Origin: a virus
Length of the DNA stretch: 42,265 nt
Reading direction: 5' to 3' (one strand)
IMG/VR virus record: IMGVR_UViG_3300037487_000625
Location: 1 to 42,265 of that record
Shown here piece by piece: positions 1 through 7,178 of this stretch (position 1 is the stretch's first letter; every line of letters begins with the position of its first letter). The position numbers and the translations under genes are program-made. Under the pieces are notes generated by a model. That model saw nothing but the letters and a program-made list of their open reading frames with translations, did no database searches and had not been told where the DNA came from.

Positions 1-510
1 TGCCTCCGAGCGATACATCGCACGCGCAGTCTCCGCAGTCATGCGGCCCTGCTGCTCTTCTCCATAAATTTCAAGCCGACGAAGGCCAAGAGCCTGACGA
101 AGTTCTGCTGGTTTGAGGTTTGCGCGCTCAGTGTGATACCGACCAAGCAGAGCCTTGTGTTCTTCCGTAGCGATATCGGAGATCCGAAGTCCCATCGTTC
201 GAGACATTCGATTGCGGTACTCAAGAATGTCTGAGGCAAACATTCCCCCGTTGCCGCCTTTTCCTCCGCCTCCTGCGGCTGGCGCACCACCGCCTCCACC
301 GCCGCCTCCGCTTCCACGGCCTGCTCCACGAGCGATGACTCGAAGCGTCTCAAGAATAGCGCGAACATTCTGCGAGATCGTTGCAACGCTGTTCTGCACG
401 TTGCGCAACGTCTCAATCACGACCTTCATGTCACCATCAGGGCCGCGACCGCTGCCGTCATCTCCTGTGTGGAGATTGATATCAATTGAGCCAGAGGAAA
501 TGTCACTCAT
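1..510 (-). CDS. Tape-measure-like tail protein, N-terminal part (variant allele, runs off window)
   Basis: The frame is open from the ATG at 510 to the window edge, giving about 170 residues. It begins MSDISSGSIDINLHTG and continues through a helical stretch, a glycine-rich linker and a helical segment rich in Arg, Glu and Ala. It is the same gene as the complete copy at 40489-41955. The start overlaps the stop of the upstream gene as TAATG. Compared with the other copy it lacks one codon in the glycine linker and carries several substitutions around residues 100-140 (for example Q/R, S/T, S/E, R/K, S/G). I infer that this is the contig end re-entering the same locus from a different strain rather than a second tape-measure gene. 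Confidence 0.8.
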   Translation of the reverse strand, partial: MSDISSGSIDINLHTGDDGSGRGPDGDMKVVIETLRNVQNSVATISQNVRAILETLRVIARGAGRGSGGGGGGGGAPAAGGGGKGGNGGMFASDILEYRNRMSRTMGLRISDIATEEHKALLGRYHTERANLKPAELRQALGLRRLEIYGEEQQGRMTAETARAMYRSEA

Positions 511-820
511 TAGCCAGCCTCAATCTGATACGTCAGGTTCGTGGCGACCGTTGGATACGCGCGACGATAGAGCCGATACGTCACTCCATCTTCTGTAATT
601 GAACCAATCGCAGGAGATCCCGCAGGAGCAGGGTATCCGAGCCTATAGAAAGGCTCAATACCCGCCTGCGTTCTAATCGTGATTCCGAGCGTATGCAACT
701 CTTGAGGAAACGCGAACCAAAAGTATTCCGACGCAGAAGACCCGCGACTCGCAGTCACGGTGTACTTGACATTGTTGAGATACTCGTTCTCGTTGTTGAG
801 TGCTGTCCACGTCGGTGTGG
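1..820. repeat. Left copy of terminal near-repeat
   Basis: Positions 1-820 align with 41443-42265, with one 3-bp difference in length. Positions 1-96 are identical by eye and about 370-820 differ at only a few sites. Roughly 97-360 differ at about one base in four or five, mostly silently. The repeat covers the start of the tape-measure-like gene and the end of the gene upstream of it. This is what a circular or permuted genome assembled from a mixed population looks like. Confidence 0.9.
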
Positions 821-1313
821 TTGCGCTCCACCCGTAGCGAAACTTTCCGGCCACAGGCCAAGGCATCGCATACGAGCAAATGAAGATGTCGGTAGCCGAC
901 AAGTACAACTCTGATCGCGGCTCTGCACGGATGGGACCGCTTGACACAAAGCGCGTGGCAATCTGAAGCAGCCCATCAAGCGTGTTCTGAATCAGAGCCT
1001 TGCGGATCTCGACTTGTCGATTGATGACTCCACGGTCAACGCCAGCGATCTGTCGCGTTTGCTTGTTGACGTTGTCTGACGCGGAACGCACGAACGTGGT
1101 GACGGCAAAACGCTCGTTGACAAACCCAAGCCCAGTGCGGTTCATCTCGTTCGTAGCACCCGTCGCGAGCGGCGTGATCTGCACCGCGTAGTCCATTGCC
1201 TCAGCGAAGTTTGGCTCGCTCGTCAGGTAAACGCGAGAGGGCGCTACACCTGCGGCATCAATAATCCGCTGACGTAGCGCCCTGTAAATTTGATCCTGGC
1301 TCGCAAGAATCAT
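510..1313 (-). CDS. Unrecognised tail-region protein between chaperones and tape measure
   Basis: A 267-residue protein if translation starts at the ATG at 1313, which overlaps the stop of the frameshifted chaperone as ATGA. An upstream in-frame ATG at 1322 is possible but less well placed. The N-terminus (MILASQDQIYRALRQ) looks helical and the C-terminal half is rich in aromatic residues and beta-like. I do not recognise a family. Its place between the tail chaperone and the tape measure, in a fully coupled gene string, suggests a tail structural or tail assembly role. A second, nearly identical C-terminal part is present at 41955-42265. Confidence 0.75.
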   Translation of the reverse strand: MILASQDQIYRALRQRIIDAAGVAPSRVYLTSEPNFAEAMDYAVQITPLATGATNEMNRTGLGFVNERFAVTTFVRSASDNVNKQTRQIAGVDRGVINRQVEIRKALIQNTLDGLLQIATRFVSSGPIRAEPRSELYLSATDIFICSYAMPWPVAGKFRYGWSATTPTWTALNNENEYLNNVKYTVTASRGSSASEYFWFAFPQELHTLGITIRTQAGIEPFYRLGYPAPAGSPAIGSITEDGVTYRLYRRAYPTVATNLTYQIEAG

Positions 1314-1824
1314 TTTTTCCATCCCGCGCGGCTGCGCATGGCTTCCAATTTCATTCTTGCAATGTCTTTAGGAGGCGCGCCGCAGTCCTTCATCAAATCA
1401 GCATTCGCATCTTGCGAGAGACACGCCGCGATTCCGCGCGCCGTGATAGCAGCCTTAATGGCTAGTGCTGTCTTGATGTTCTGAAACAGCCCTAACGCCT
1501 CCTCCTCGTCCTTGCAAGCACTGGGCGGGAATCCGTAGGCGGCAGCGAAGAGCGCCGCCGCCTTTAGGCGTTTCCCGCCTTGCCCATCACCTTCGCAAGT
1601 CGAACGCTCATCGCCCAGATCTGATGGTCAGTCAATCCGTCGTGCGAAGACATCGCCTGCTTCATGCAATCGATCACGGCCTCGCGCGGCGGATCCTCAT
1701 CGCTCTTCGTTCGCTCAAGAAGGAGACTCGTGTAGATCAGCGAGTCAATCTTGTATTCCTTCTCTCCGCTTACAAAGGTAATGTTCCAATCATCATTTCC
1801 GATATCAATTCGTGGTCCTGGCAT
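1310..1824 (-). CDS. Tail assembly chaperone, -1 frameshift product (GT-like)
   Basis: The 0-frame ORF (1564-1824) contains the heptamer GGGAAAC at 1576-1570, in the correct phase for -1 slippage (G GGA AAC), two codons before its stop. After a -1 shift the reading frame stays open for 86 more codons (RLKAAALFAAAYGFPPSACK and onward to AGWKK) and stops at 1310, where the stop overlaps the next ATG. The fusion would be 171 residues. Lambda makes its gpG-T tail chaperone by the same kind of slip at GGGAAAG, and most siphoviruses and Mu-like phages do likewise. The position just after the major tail protein fits. Only the slippage itself is inferred. Confidence 0.88.
1564..1824 (-). CDS. Tail assembly chaperone, unshifted form (G-like)
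   Basis: An 86-residue acidic protein, MPGPRIDIGNDDWNITFVSG onward. The start has a good ribosome binding site (AAAGGAGTAG just upstream). In this gene order it would be the abundant chaperone that coats the tape measure during tail assembly, with the longer -1 frameshift product made at low level. Its last codons carry the GGGAAAC slippery heptamer. Confidence 0.85.
   Translation of the reverse strand: MPGPRIDIGNDDWNITFVSGEKEYKIDSLIYTSLLLERTKSDEDPPREAVIDCMKQAMSSHDGLTDHQIWAMSVRLAKVMGKAGNA
1570..1576 (-). promoter_or_regulatory. -1 ribosomal frameshift slippery heptamer GGGAAAC
   Basis: In the chaperone frame the codons read GCG GGA AAC GCC TAA, so the P- and A-site tRNAs can re-pair after slipping back by one base. 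The new frame is long and protein-like and ends exactly where the next gene begins. I did not model a downstream stimulatory structure, although the following bases are GC-rich. Confidence 0.88.
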
Positions 1825-1845
1825 CTCTCTACTCCTTTAATTTCA

Positions 1846-2376
1846 TTACTTTGTCGTTGTCACAGCGACTTCAGTTCCGGCGACACTCGTGAATGAGAAA
1901 GCAATTCGCTTCAACGTGTTTCCAAAGTCCATGTACTCTGGACCCGTCGAAAGCATGAGGTTCTTGAACGTGTAGATCGTTCCGCCGGTATTGGTCGGCT
2001 CAATCTTGAGAGCAATCGTCCTCGGCGATGCACCGTTGACGATGGATCCGCCAACAGTCGCGAAGATGCCCTCGTTACCGACTCCCGCTGTCAAGGAGCC
2101 GCCCGTGCGCGCGCGCTTGATCAGCTTCTCCAACTCATCTTGATTCCACGATACCATCGTGAAGTCAATCACGGCAGTTGAGCCAGCCACAACGCCTTCG
2201 GCGATCATGTCTCCAGTATCGTTGCGTGAGAACGTGCGGTAGTGATCGCGCATAGTGATGCGGATCAGATCGTCATTGTCGGTCTTACCGAGCTCCGTGG
2301 CGGGAGCGGATGTTCCGCCGACGTTCCAATAGATCGTCGTTGGACCATTTACATGGAAGTCAGTTGCTGCTGGCAT
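1846..2376 (-). CDS. Major tail (tube) protein
   Basis: A 176-residue protein starting MPAATDFHVNGPTTIYWNVG, chosen because GCAGGAG lies seven bases upstream of this ATG; the longer reading frame to 2415 lacks such a site. It is rich in Thr, Gly and Val with alternating beta-type segments and ends FTSVAGTEVAVTTTK. It directly precedes the tail chaperones and follows the connector genes, which is the usual place of the tail tube subunit. No signature motif proves the assignment. Confidence 0.72.
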   Translation of the reverse strand: MPAATDFHVNGPTTIYWNVGGTSAPATELGKTDNDDLIRITMRDHYRTFSRNDTGDMIAEGVVAGSTAVIDFTMVSWNQDELEKLIKRARTGGSLTAGVGNEGIFATVGGSIVNGASPRTIALKIEPTNTGGTIYTFKNLMLSTGPEYMDFGNTLKRIAFSFTSVAGTEVAVTTTK

Positions 2377-2377
2377 T

Positions 2378-2944
2378 TCAAGCTCCTGCGGCTCGTCGCG
2401 CCGCGTCCCTTGCAATGGAAGTCAATCGTTGATGTCCGACGAAGTTCCACGGCCTCGAAGGCACGGTGACTTCTTTTCGGACAACGTAATCATACCCCTG
2501 CCTCATGTCGCCAAATTGACGCGAGGCGCGAATCGCTTTAGTTCGACCTAGAAGAATCTCGTCGAATGTCCCGCCCTTCGACTGCTCAAGTCCGTGCGGA
2601 GCCGCCTTTACGGTGACTCTATGCCAAGATCCTGGCGCACCTGACGAGGTCGAATTTGGATTCAAAGTTTCGATGGACTCAATCTTGATCGACTTGAACA
2701 GTTTGCCGGTGTCAATCAAAGGCGTATCAGAGTTTGTTCTGTCCGCTTTAGTCCAACCACCACTCACGCCTTTAGTTCGGAAATTGAGGTCATCCCAAAT
2801 TCCAAGCGAAACGAGTGGGACATCCCGTCCCTCCTGCGCTCCCGTGCTGTTCTTGAGATTGTCCTTCAATGCCGCAACAAACCCCTCCGCAATCTTGCGA
2901 ATGAGCGCGCGCTCAAAGGAGATGACTCGCTTGCGGCGATTCAT
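2378..2944 (-). CDS. Tail completion / virion morphogenesis protein (HK97 gp10 or Mu gpG-like)
   Basis: A 188-residue basic protein. The segment PLIDTGKLFKSI near residue 75 is typical of HK97 gp10 and phage virion morphogenesis proteins, which join the head connector to the tail. The C-terminus (VPSRPWNFVGHQRL) fits the family habit of ending with a conserved R-P-F/W block. The ATGA overlap with the upstream DUF1320-like gene and its position before the tail tube gene support the role. Confidence 0.7.
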   Translation of the reverse strand: MNRRKRVISFERALIRKIAEGFVAALKDNLKNSTGAQEGRDVPLVSLGIWDDLNFRTKGVSGGWTKADRTNSDTPLIDTGKLFKSIKIESIETLNPNSTSSGAPGSWHRVTVKAAPHGLEQSKGGTFDEILLGRTKAIRASRQFGDMRQGYDYVVRKEVTVPSRPWNFVGHQRLTSIARDAARRAAGA

Positions 2945-3432
2945 GCTGGGCCATACTTCCGTCGCGGGAAGAACTCGCTATCGGCCACCATACCGAGCAT
3001 TCCGCGCTGTTGCTGCGAAATGATCGATAGAGACGGCTTGCTTGCATCTAGATTCGTGCCGATAGGGAACACTCGTCGCCCATCGCGAAGGTCCACAAGC
3101 ATGGAATTTGCCTTGTCCACGCGATCCTTGACCGCATCGCCGAATGGACCACCACGACGCGCAAGCAAAATGCCAAGCGCAAGATCACAGGTCGCGCCAA
3201 TCAGCAGCCAGTTGATCGCAGACTGCATCGTGTCGAGATCGCCCTCGGTGTAGATGCCGCCGCGAAGCGCGAACGACTGAATCTCGTGCGATGCCCGAGT
3301 AAGAGCGGAAACGATGATGGTGTTTGAACCATCAACAACTCCGTCTGTTTCGGAATCAATGCCAAGTTCCGCGAGAAGCCGCTCGTCAACCGCTTCTTTG
3401 AATTGAGCAACAGTCGCGTATGGAACGGGCAT
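2941..3432 (-). CDS. Head-tail connector, DUF1320 (Mu gp36)-like
   Basis: A 163-residue protein starting MPVPYATVAQFKEAVDE; this ATG is preceded by GAGGA, unlike the longer frame to 3471. The pattern YATVAQF near the start, a run of regularly spaced acidic and hydrophobic residues, ASHEIQSFALRGGIY, and a TCDLALGILLARR helix are typical of the DUF1320 family of Mu-like phages, thought to be connector or stopper proteins. It lies between the capsid and tail-completion genes. Confidence 0.75.
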   Translation of the reverse strand: MPVPYATVAQFKEAVDERLLAELGIDSETDGVVDGSNTIIVSALTRASHEIQSFALRGGIYTEGDLDTMQSAINWLLIGATCDLALGILLARRGGPFGDAVKDRVDKANSMLVDLRDGRRVFPIGTNLDASKPSLSIISQQQRGMLGMVADSEFFPRRKYGPA

Positions 3433-3497
3433 GGATTCCTCCGAAAGAGGTGGGTGAGGCCGAAGCCCCACCCACCCCGCGAGAAGAGAGAGACAGA

Positions 3498-4547
3498 TTA
3501 GGCTCCGATGTCCGCGACGTAGATGCCGGCGAGAGGAGCGGTGATCTCCATCACGCTGTTATCCACGATCGAACCAACCGTGCGGCGGTTTCGCGGATCA
3601 TCGAACGTCTCGACCGTCATGTCCTCGTAGACGAAGTTCGTGACAGTCGCGAAGTTCGCGCCACCCTCGACTCCGATGAGTCCCTGTGGACGGGAAAGGA
3701 ACAGGACTGCGTCCGTTCCAAGGATGTAGTCCGCCGCGCGGCTTGCACCCTTTGCCGAAGTCACCTTGACAGCGTCTTCGATGACGATGTCGCCGATGCC
3801 GAAGAGCTGCGGCGAAAGGCCGTAGCGCGAGAAAGTACCAGCACCTTGCATGAGCTGAACGCCCTGCGTGTACTTGATCATTTCCTTGAGTTCAAGCGTC
3901 TGCGAGAGCTTGAACGCAGTCTTCGGCGACATGACAGCGACGATGTCCGACATCTGAACCGCGCCACCCGTGTTGATCATCAACTTTTCCGTGGCTTTCT
4001 GGAAGAGCTGCTGAACATAGGTGTTCGTGGTAGCAGTCGGAGACGTGTAAACGCCGTTACCGGTGGTTATTCCAGCCAAGGCATCGAAGTCGGCGAAGTA
4101 GTTCGTGCTTGCGGTCCAGTTGCCTGCGGTGGTCAGTTTGGTGAGGCAACGCTGGGTGCGGAGCGTCATCAGCTGGGTCGCACGACTACGAGCGTGCTGC
4201 GCGACGATGTCCCACGTAGCGACCTTGGCCGTCTCGTAAGGGATATGGAATCCCTTCTCGAAACGCTGGGTCGTGAACTGCGCGAAGTCAAAGTCGTTGT
4301 TGATGCCGGTCGGACGATCCTCGCCGTATGCCCAACGGAAGTCCTTCTCATCAAGAACACGGACGGTTTCGTCCGAGTTGATCTTGAGGTAGTAGCCGCT
4401 GACGGTCGTGACCGGGACAAGCTTGGTGTAGCGATTGAGCGCGAACGACTTTACGTTGCGCGTGAACTCGGTTTGGATGAGGCCAGTTGCCTCGGAGAAA
4501 GTGGGGATGAACGTGTTCAATCCGCCACCGATTGCTGCATCTGCCAT
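3498..4547 (-). CDS. Major capsid protein
   Basis: A 349-residue protein with the features of an HK97-fold capsid subunit: an extended N-terminal region, EKGFHIPYETAKVATWDI, a mid-protein helix (SPKTAFKLSQTLELKEM), and a C-terminal P-domain-like strand region with EGGANFATVTNFVYEDM and a DDPRNRRTVGSIVDN block. It follows the scaffold and decoration genes and precedes the connectors. A Mu gpT or gpE-type capsid is the likely relative. No N-terminal delta domain is visible, which fits a separate scaffold. Confidence 0.82.
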   Translation of the reverse strand: MADAAIGGGLNTFIPTFSEATGLIQTEFTRNVKSFALNRYTKLVPVTTVSGYYLKINSDETVRVLDEKDFRWAYGEDRPTGINNDFDFAQFTTQRFEKGFHIPYETAKVATWDIVAQHARSRATQLMTLRTQRCLTKLTTAGNWTASTNYFADFDALAGITTGNGVYTSPTATTNTYVQQLFQKATEKLMINTGGAVQMSDIVAVMSPKTAFKLSQTLELKEMIKYTQGVQLMQGAGTFSRYGLSPQLFGIGDIVIEDAVKVTSAKGASRAADYILGTDAVLFLSRPQGLIGVEGGANFATVTNFVYEDMTVETFDDPRNRRTVGSIVDNSVMEITAPLAGIYVADIGA

Positions 4548-4575
4548 GTGAGTTTCCTTTATTCAGGTGTGCGGA

Positions 4576-5001
4576 TCAGGTTGCGACGGTTGCGACGATC
4601 GCTGCGCCGAGACGCATAGCGCGAATGATCAGGCCATCAGCGGCTGCTGGTTCAAGTGCGACATACCACGCGCGGCTTGCGGCGAACGTGGCCGTTGCAG
4701 CGGTTCCCTTCACAAATGCGCCAGCGGTGGTCGCAAGGAGAAGATCGCCTGCCGCAATGTTGACGGAACTTCCGCTTGCGGAAACAAGAACGATTGCGCC
4801 TCCTTGAAGGCTAATCGCATCTCCAGATTCAGCGTGATTGCTGCTGCTGAAATTCTTGGTTGAGCCATCGGTCACGCCAACAACGAAGTCTGTATTTGCC
4901 GCCGCGACAATGCCGGTGTTCCGCGCGCTGACCTTGACCGCGCGGTACGGAAGAATTGTTGCGCCGGCGACGAGTGACGGGGTATCGGAGAAAGAACCCA
5001 T
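4576..5001 (-). CDS. Head decoration-like protein
   Basis: A 141-residue small-residue-rich protein (Ala, Gly, Ser, Thr, Val), starting MGSFSDTPSLVAGATILPYR with an AAGGAAAGG ribosome binding site. The pattern of an N-terminal LVAG.TI..YR.VK segment, a GVTDG turn and repeated short beta strands is shared with small DUF2190-like head proteins found between scaffold and capsid genes. It probably trims or stabilises the capsid surface. The function is inferred from position and composition. Confidence 0.62.
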   Translation of the reverse strand: MGSFSDTPSLVAGATILPYRAVKVSARNTGIVAAANTDFVVGVTDGSTKNFSSSNHAESGDAISLQGGAIVLVSASGSSVNIAAGDLLLATTAGAFVKGTAATATFAASRAWYVALEPAAADGLIIRAMRLGAAIVATVAT

Positions 5002-5019
5002 GTCTTGTGCCTTTCCTTG

Positions 5020-5604
5020 TTAGACGCCGCTCTTCGCGCGCGCCATGAGGGTCTTGAACTTTTCGGGATCGCCAGCCGCCTCTGCGACGAGCTTGGCAAC
5101 GGTTTCACGATCGATGGAGGAGGAGCCTTCGGACTTAATACCCGAACGCGGCGAAGCGGCAACACGAATGCCGACCGGATCGCGACGGAAGTTCTCGCGC
5201 CAGAACGCGAGCTTGCGAGTTGGATCTTTCGATTCAACAAGTTCCGAAATCATTTCTTCGCGGCAGCATTCCACGGCAAAGCCTTCGCTTGCCATCGAAT
5301 CCAGTTCACGAGAGAAACGCTCCTTCGCGAGTTCGGTTTCAAGCGCAGCGATACGACGCTCAAACTTGACCTTCTCGCGGGAAAACGTCGCCTTGGCATT
5401 CTTCATCTTGCCATCGACATCGTCTTCCTTGTCATCTTCTTCCTCTTCTTCTTCTTCGTCGCCCTTGTGAGCGTCCGCATCGATGTGAACCGCCGTTTGG
5501 TTGTACATCTTGCGGTTCTCTTCCTTGAGCTTCTCAATGTCGCTCTTCATCTCTGCAATGAGCTTGGACATTTCGTCCTTCTTGTCATCCTTGGGTTCGT
5601 CCAT
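5020..5604 (-). CDS. Scaffold from an internal start inside the protease gene
   Basis: Within the fusion gene the ATG at 5604 (residue 226, MDEPKDDKKDEMSKL) is preceded by AAGAAGGAG at good spacing, a stronger ribosome binding site than that of most genes here. It would give a 194-residue protein made of only the charged coiled-coil half. Lambda Nu3 and Mu Z scaffolds arise in this way. The product is inferred, but the site is visible. Confidence 0.6.
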   Translation of the reverse strand: MDEPKDDKKDEMSKLIAEMKSDIEKLKEENRKMYNQTAVHIDADAHKGDEEEEEEEDDKEDDVDGKMKNAKATFSREKVKFERRIAALETELAKERFSRELDSMASEGFAVECCREEMISELVESKDPTRKLAFWRENFRRDPVGIRVAASPRSGIKSEGSSSIDRETVAKLVAEAAGDPEKFKTLMARAKSGV

Positions 5605-6279
5605 GTTGGACTCCTTCTTTTTCACGGCTGCACCAGGAACAAACACGTTGCCCACTCCCGGCGCAGCCTCAAAGCAGGAGGAGCATTCCATAGCAAACGT
5701 CACTTTGTCGCCCTGCTTCGAGAAGCGCGTATCCGGCAAAGGCCGGCGCGGCGTATCTCGTCCAAGCAATGCGATTTCACTCATGTGATCGTCCGACCAA
5801 ATTTCCGCGCTGCGGCGTGGGAACTTGTTCGATTCGATGTACTTCGAGAAGTCATCGCGGGACATTTCGATGTCACCAACGATGAACGGAACGCCATTGC
5901 GCTCCTCCATCTCGACATTCAGCACCGCACCCACCGCTTCCTTCGGCTCACTGTGATCGTCCTGCGAGTGGAGAATCACAATGCGCGGATGCTGCTTTCG
6001 ACTGATGAACTGCTTCGTGCGATCCACAATGCGCGAAACACGCTTGCGATCGAACTTTGAAATTTCCTCATCCGTTCCATCATCAATGGTCGGATCGAAT
6101 CCGGAGAACAATTCAAGTCGCTTGATCACGACTTTATCGTCTCGTTCGGAAATGGCATGAGAGGCCGTCATGTGCGGCATTGACACCACGAAAGTCAAGT
6201 CGCACAACGGTTTAGGGATGAAATACGCCACATTTGTCACCAAATGTAGCATTTTCAATCCACAGCCTATAACAATCAT
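5020..6279 (-). CDS. Prohead protease-scaffold fusion (Mu I-like)
   Basis: A 419-residue protein. The N-terminal half (about 35-225) contains MPHMTASHAISERDDK, RIVILHSQDDHSEPKEAVGA and DDHMSEIALLGRDTPRR, resembling Mu I-type head maturation proteases. The C-terminal half (about 226-419) is a highly charged coiled coil with KLIAEMKSDIEKLKEENRKM, a run of eight acidic residues and ERRIAALETELAKERF, as in scaffolds. The start at 6279 overlaps the upstream stop as ATGA. I cannot identify the catalytic residues with certainty. The layout matches Mu I/Z and lambda C/Nu3, where the protease gene also encodes the scaffold. Confidence 0.72.
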   Translation of the reverse strand: MIVIGCGLKMLHLVTNVAYFIPKPLCDLTFVVSMPHMTASHAISERDDKVVIKRLELFSGFDPTIDDGTDEEISKFDRKRVSRIVDRTKQFISRKQHPRIVILHSQDDHSEPKEAVGAVLNVEMEERNGVPFIVGDIEMSRDDFSKYIESNKFPRRSAEIWSDDHMSEIALLGRDTPRRPLPDTRFSKQGDKVTFAMECSSCFEAAPGVGNVFVPGAAVKKKESNMDEPKDDKKDEMSKLIAEMKSDIEKLKEENRKMYNQTAVHIDADAHKGDEEEEEEEDDKEDDVDGKMKNAKATFSREKVKFERRIAALETELAKERFSRELDSMASEGFAVECCREEMISELVESKDPTRKLAFWRENFRRDPVGIRVAASPRSGIKSEGSSSIDRETVAKLVAEAAGDPEKFKTLMARAKSGV

Positions 6280-7178
6280 CTAAAACCAGGGTCGGGGTAC
6301 AACCCGCGATCGATGTATGGCTGCCTTGCGCTGTTGTATTCGGCGATTTTGTCTGTCAGCACATTGCCATCCTCATCGGTCAACCCAAGCCGCGCAGCCT
6401 TGGAGAACGTGACGGGTACAAGCGAAGCGCGGCAATTCCACCCGCACGGCGGAATGAGATCCTGTCGCACAATTTCTTCCATTGTGTTGATGTACCCATT
6501 GACTTGCCAATGCGATCCGTCAGGGAAATCGCCTGCTGGATTCCCGCGCGTTCGACGATCCATGATCTCGCGAATCTCCCACAACGGATACGACACTTCG
6601 CGAACTGCTGGACGAGTTGGATCCATTGATGGAAGCAAAGATCGCCCTTCCATGACAGCAGAATCAGCGATTCCGAGATTCATCGCGCGTCGCGCTTCGG
6701 TTTGCGCAGCAAGCGATGAGCGAGTAGGGAACGTAGATACCAAATCACGAGCAGCGTCATCTGAAGACACAATCTCCTGCGCTCGTCGCGCTGATGCCAT
6801 TGGGATATCGAAGTACGCAGAACGTCGCGCGATACGCGATGGAACACCTCTAGTAACGCGCCGCATTACGTCATCGTCTTCATCGAAGAAGAGTAGATAC
6901 AGAATTGCGGTCATATCTGCACCATGCTTTCGATCGACTTCGGAATACTTCTGAGAGAACGTCGTGGCCGCTCTTGCAACCATTTCGTCCGCGCGTTGTC
7001 GAAACATTCCGACATCGAATGAAGACACTTGCTCAGGAATGAACTTCGTGCTTCCGATGATGAACGATCCTTCGAGCGCGCGAAGTACAGACGAGCGCAT
7101 GACAGTCCAGTTACGCGATGACAGACCGCGCTTCCATGCACGGTCCATCATCGCATCAACTTGCTTCATCTCTCTCAC
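6276..7178 (-). CDS. Minor head protein, SPP1 gp7 / Mu F-like
   Basis: A 300-residue protein following the portal gene. The C-terminal part carries WQVNGYINTMEEIVRQDLIP followed by PPCGWNCRASLVPV, the conserved block of the Mu F/SPP1 gp7 head morphogenesis family (usually P-P-x-H/W-x-x-C-R-C). Upstream are long helices. Translation can begin at GTG 7178, which overlaps the portal stop as GTGA, or at ATG 7169. Proteins of this family enter the head with the DNA or act at the portal vertex. Confidence 0.8.
   Translation of the reverse strand: MREMKQVDAMMDRAWKRGLSSRNWTVMRSSVLRALEGSFIIGSTKFIPEQVSSFDVGMFRQRADEMVARAATTFSQKYSEVDRKHGADMTAILYLLFFDEDDDVMRRVTRGVPSRIARRSAYFDIPMASARRAQEIVSSDDAARDLVSTFPTRSSLAAQTEARRAMNLGIADSAVMEGRSLLPSMDPTRPAVREVSYPLWEIREIMDRRTRGNPAGDFPDGSHWQVNGYINTMEEIVRQDLIPPCGWNCRASLVPVTFSKAARLGLTDEDGNVLTDKIAEYNSARQPYIDRGLYPDPGFR

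Noticed and set aside
240-330. CCG/CCT-rich trinucleotide repeat-like stretch
   Set aside because: It is the glycine linker of the tape-measure-like protein read from the other strand; only its allelic length difference is of interest.
39-416. A 125-residue minus-strand reading frame at the left end and its counterpart at 41586-41861
   Set aside because: They are in a different frame from the tape-measure-like gene that spans the same bases; the real frame is open to the window edge and matches the complete copy.
3420-4619. A 399-residue plus-strand open frame opposite the major capsid gene
   Set aside because: It is the antisense shadow of a strongly protein-like capsid gene, has charged low-complexity composition and no ribosome binding site.
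5420-5470. Short tandem repeat of TCTTCT/CTTCTT type
   Set aside because: It encodes the run of acidic residues in the scaffold domain on the minus strand, so it is coding low complexity and not a separate repeat element.
5005-6060. A 351-residue plus-strand open frame opposite the protease-scaffold gene
   Set aside because: Antisense shadow; the hydrophobic run comes from the acidic coding repeat on the other strand.
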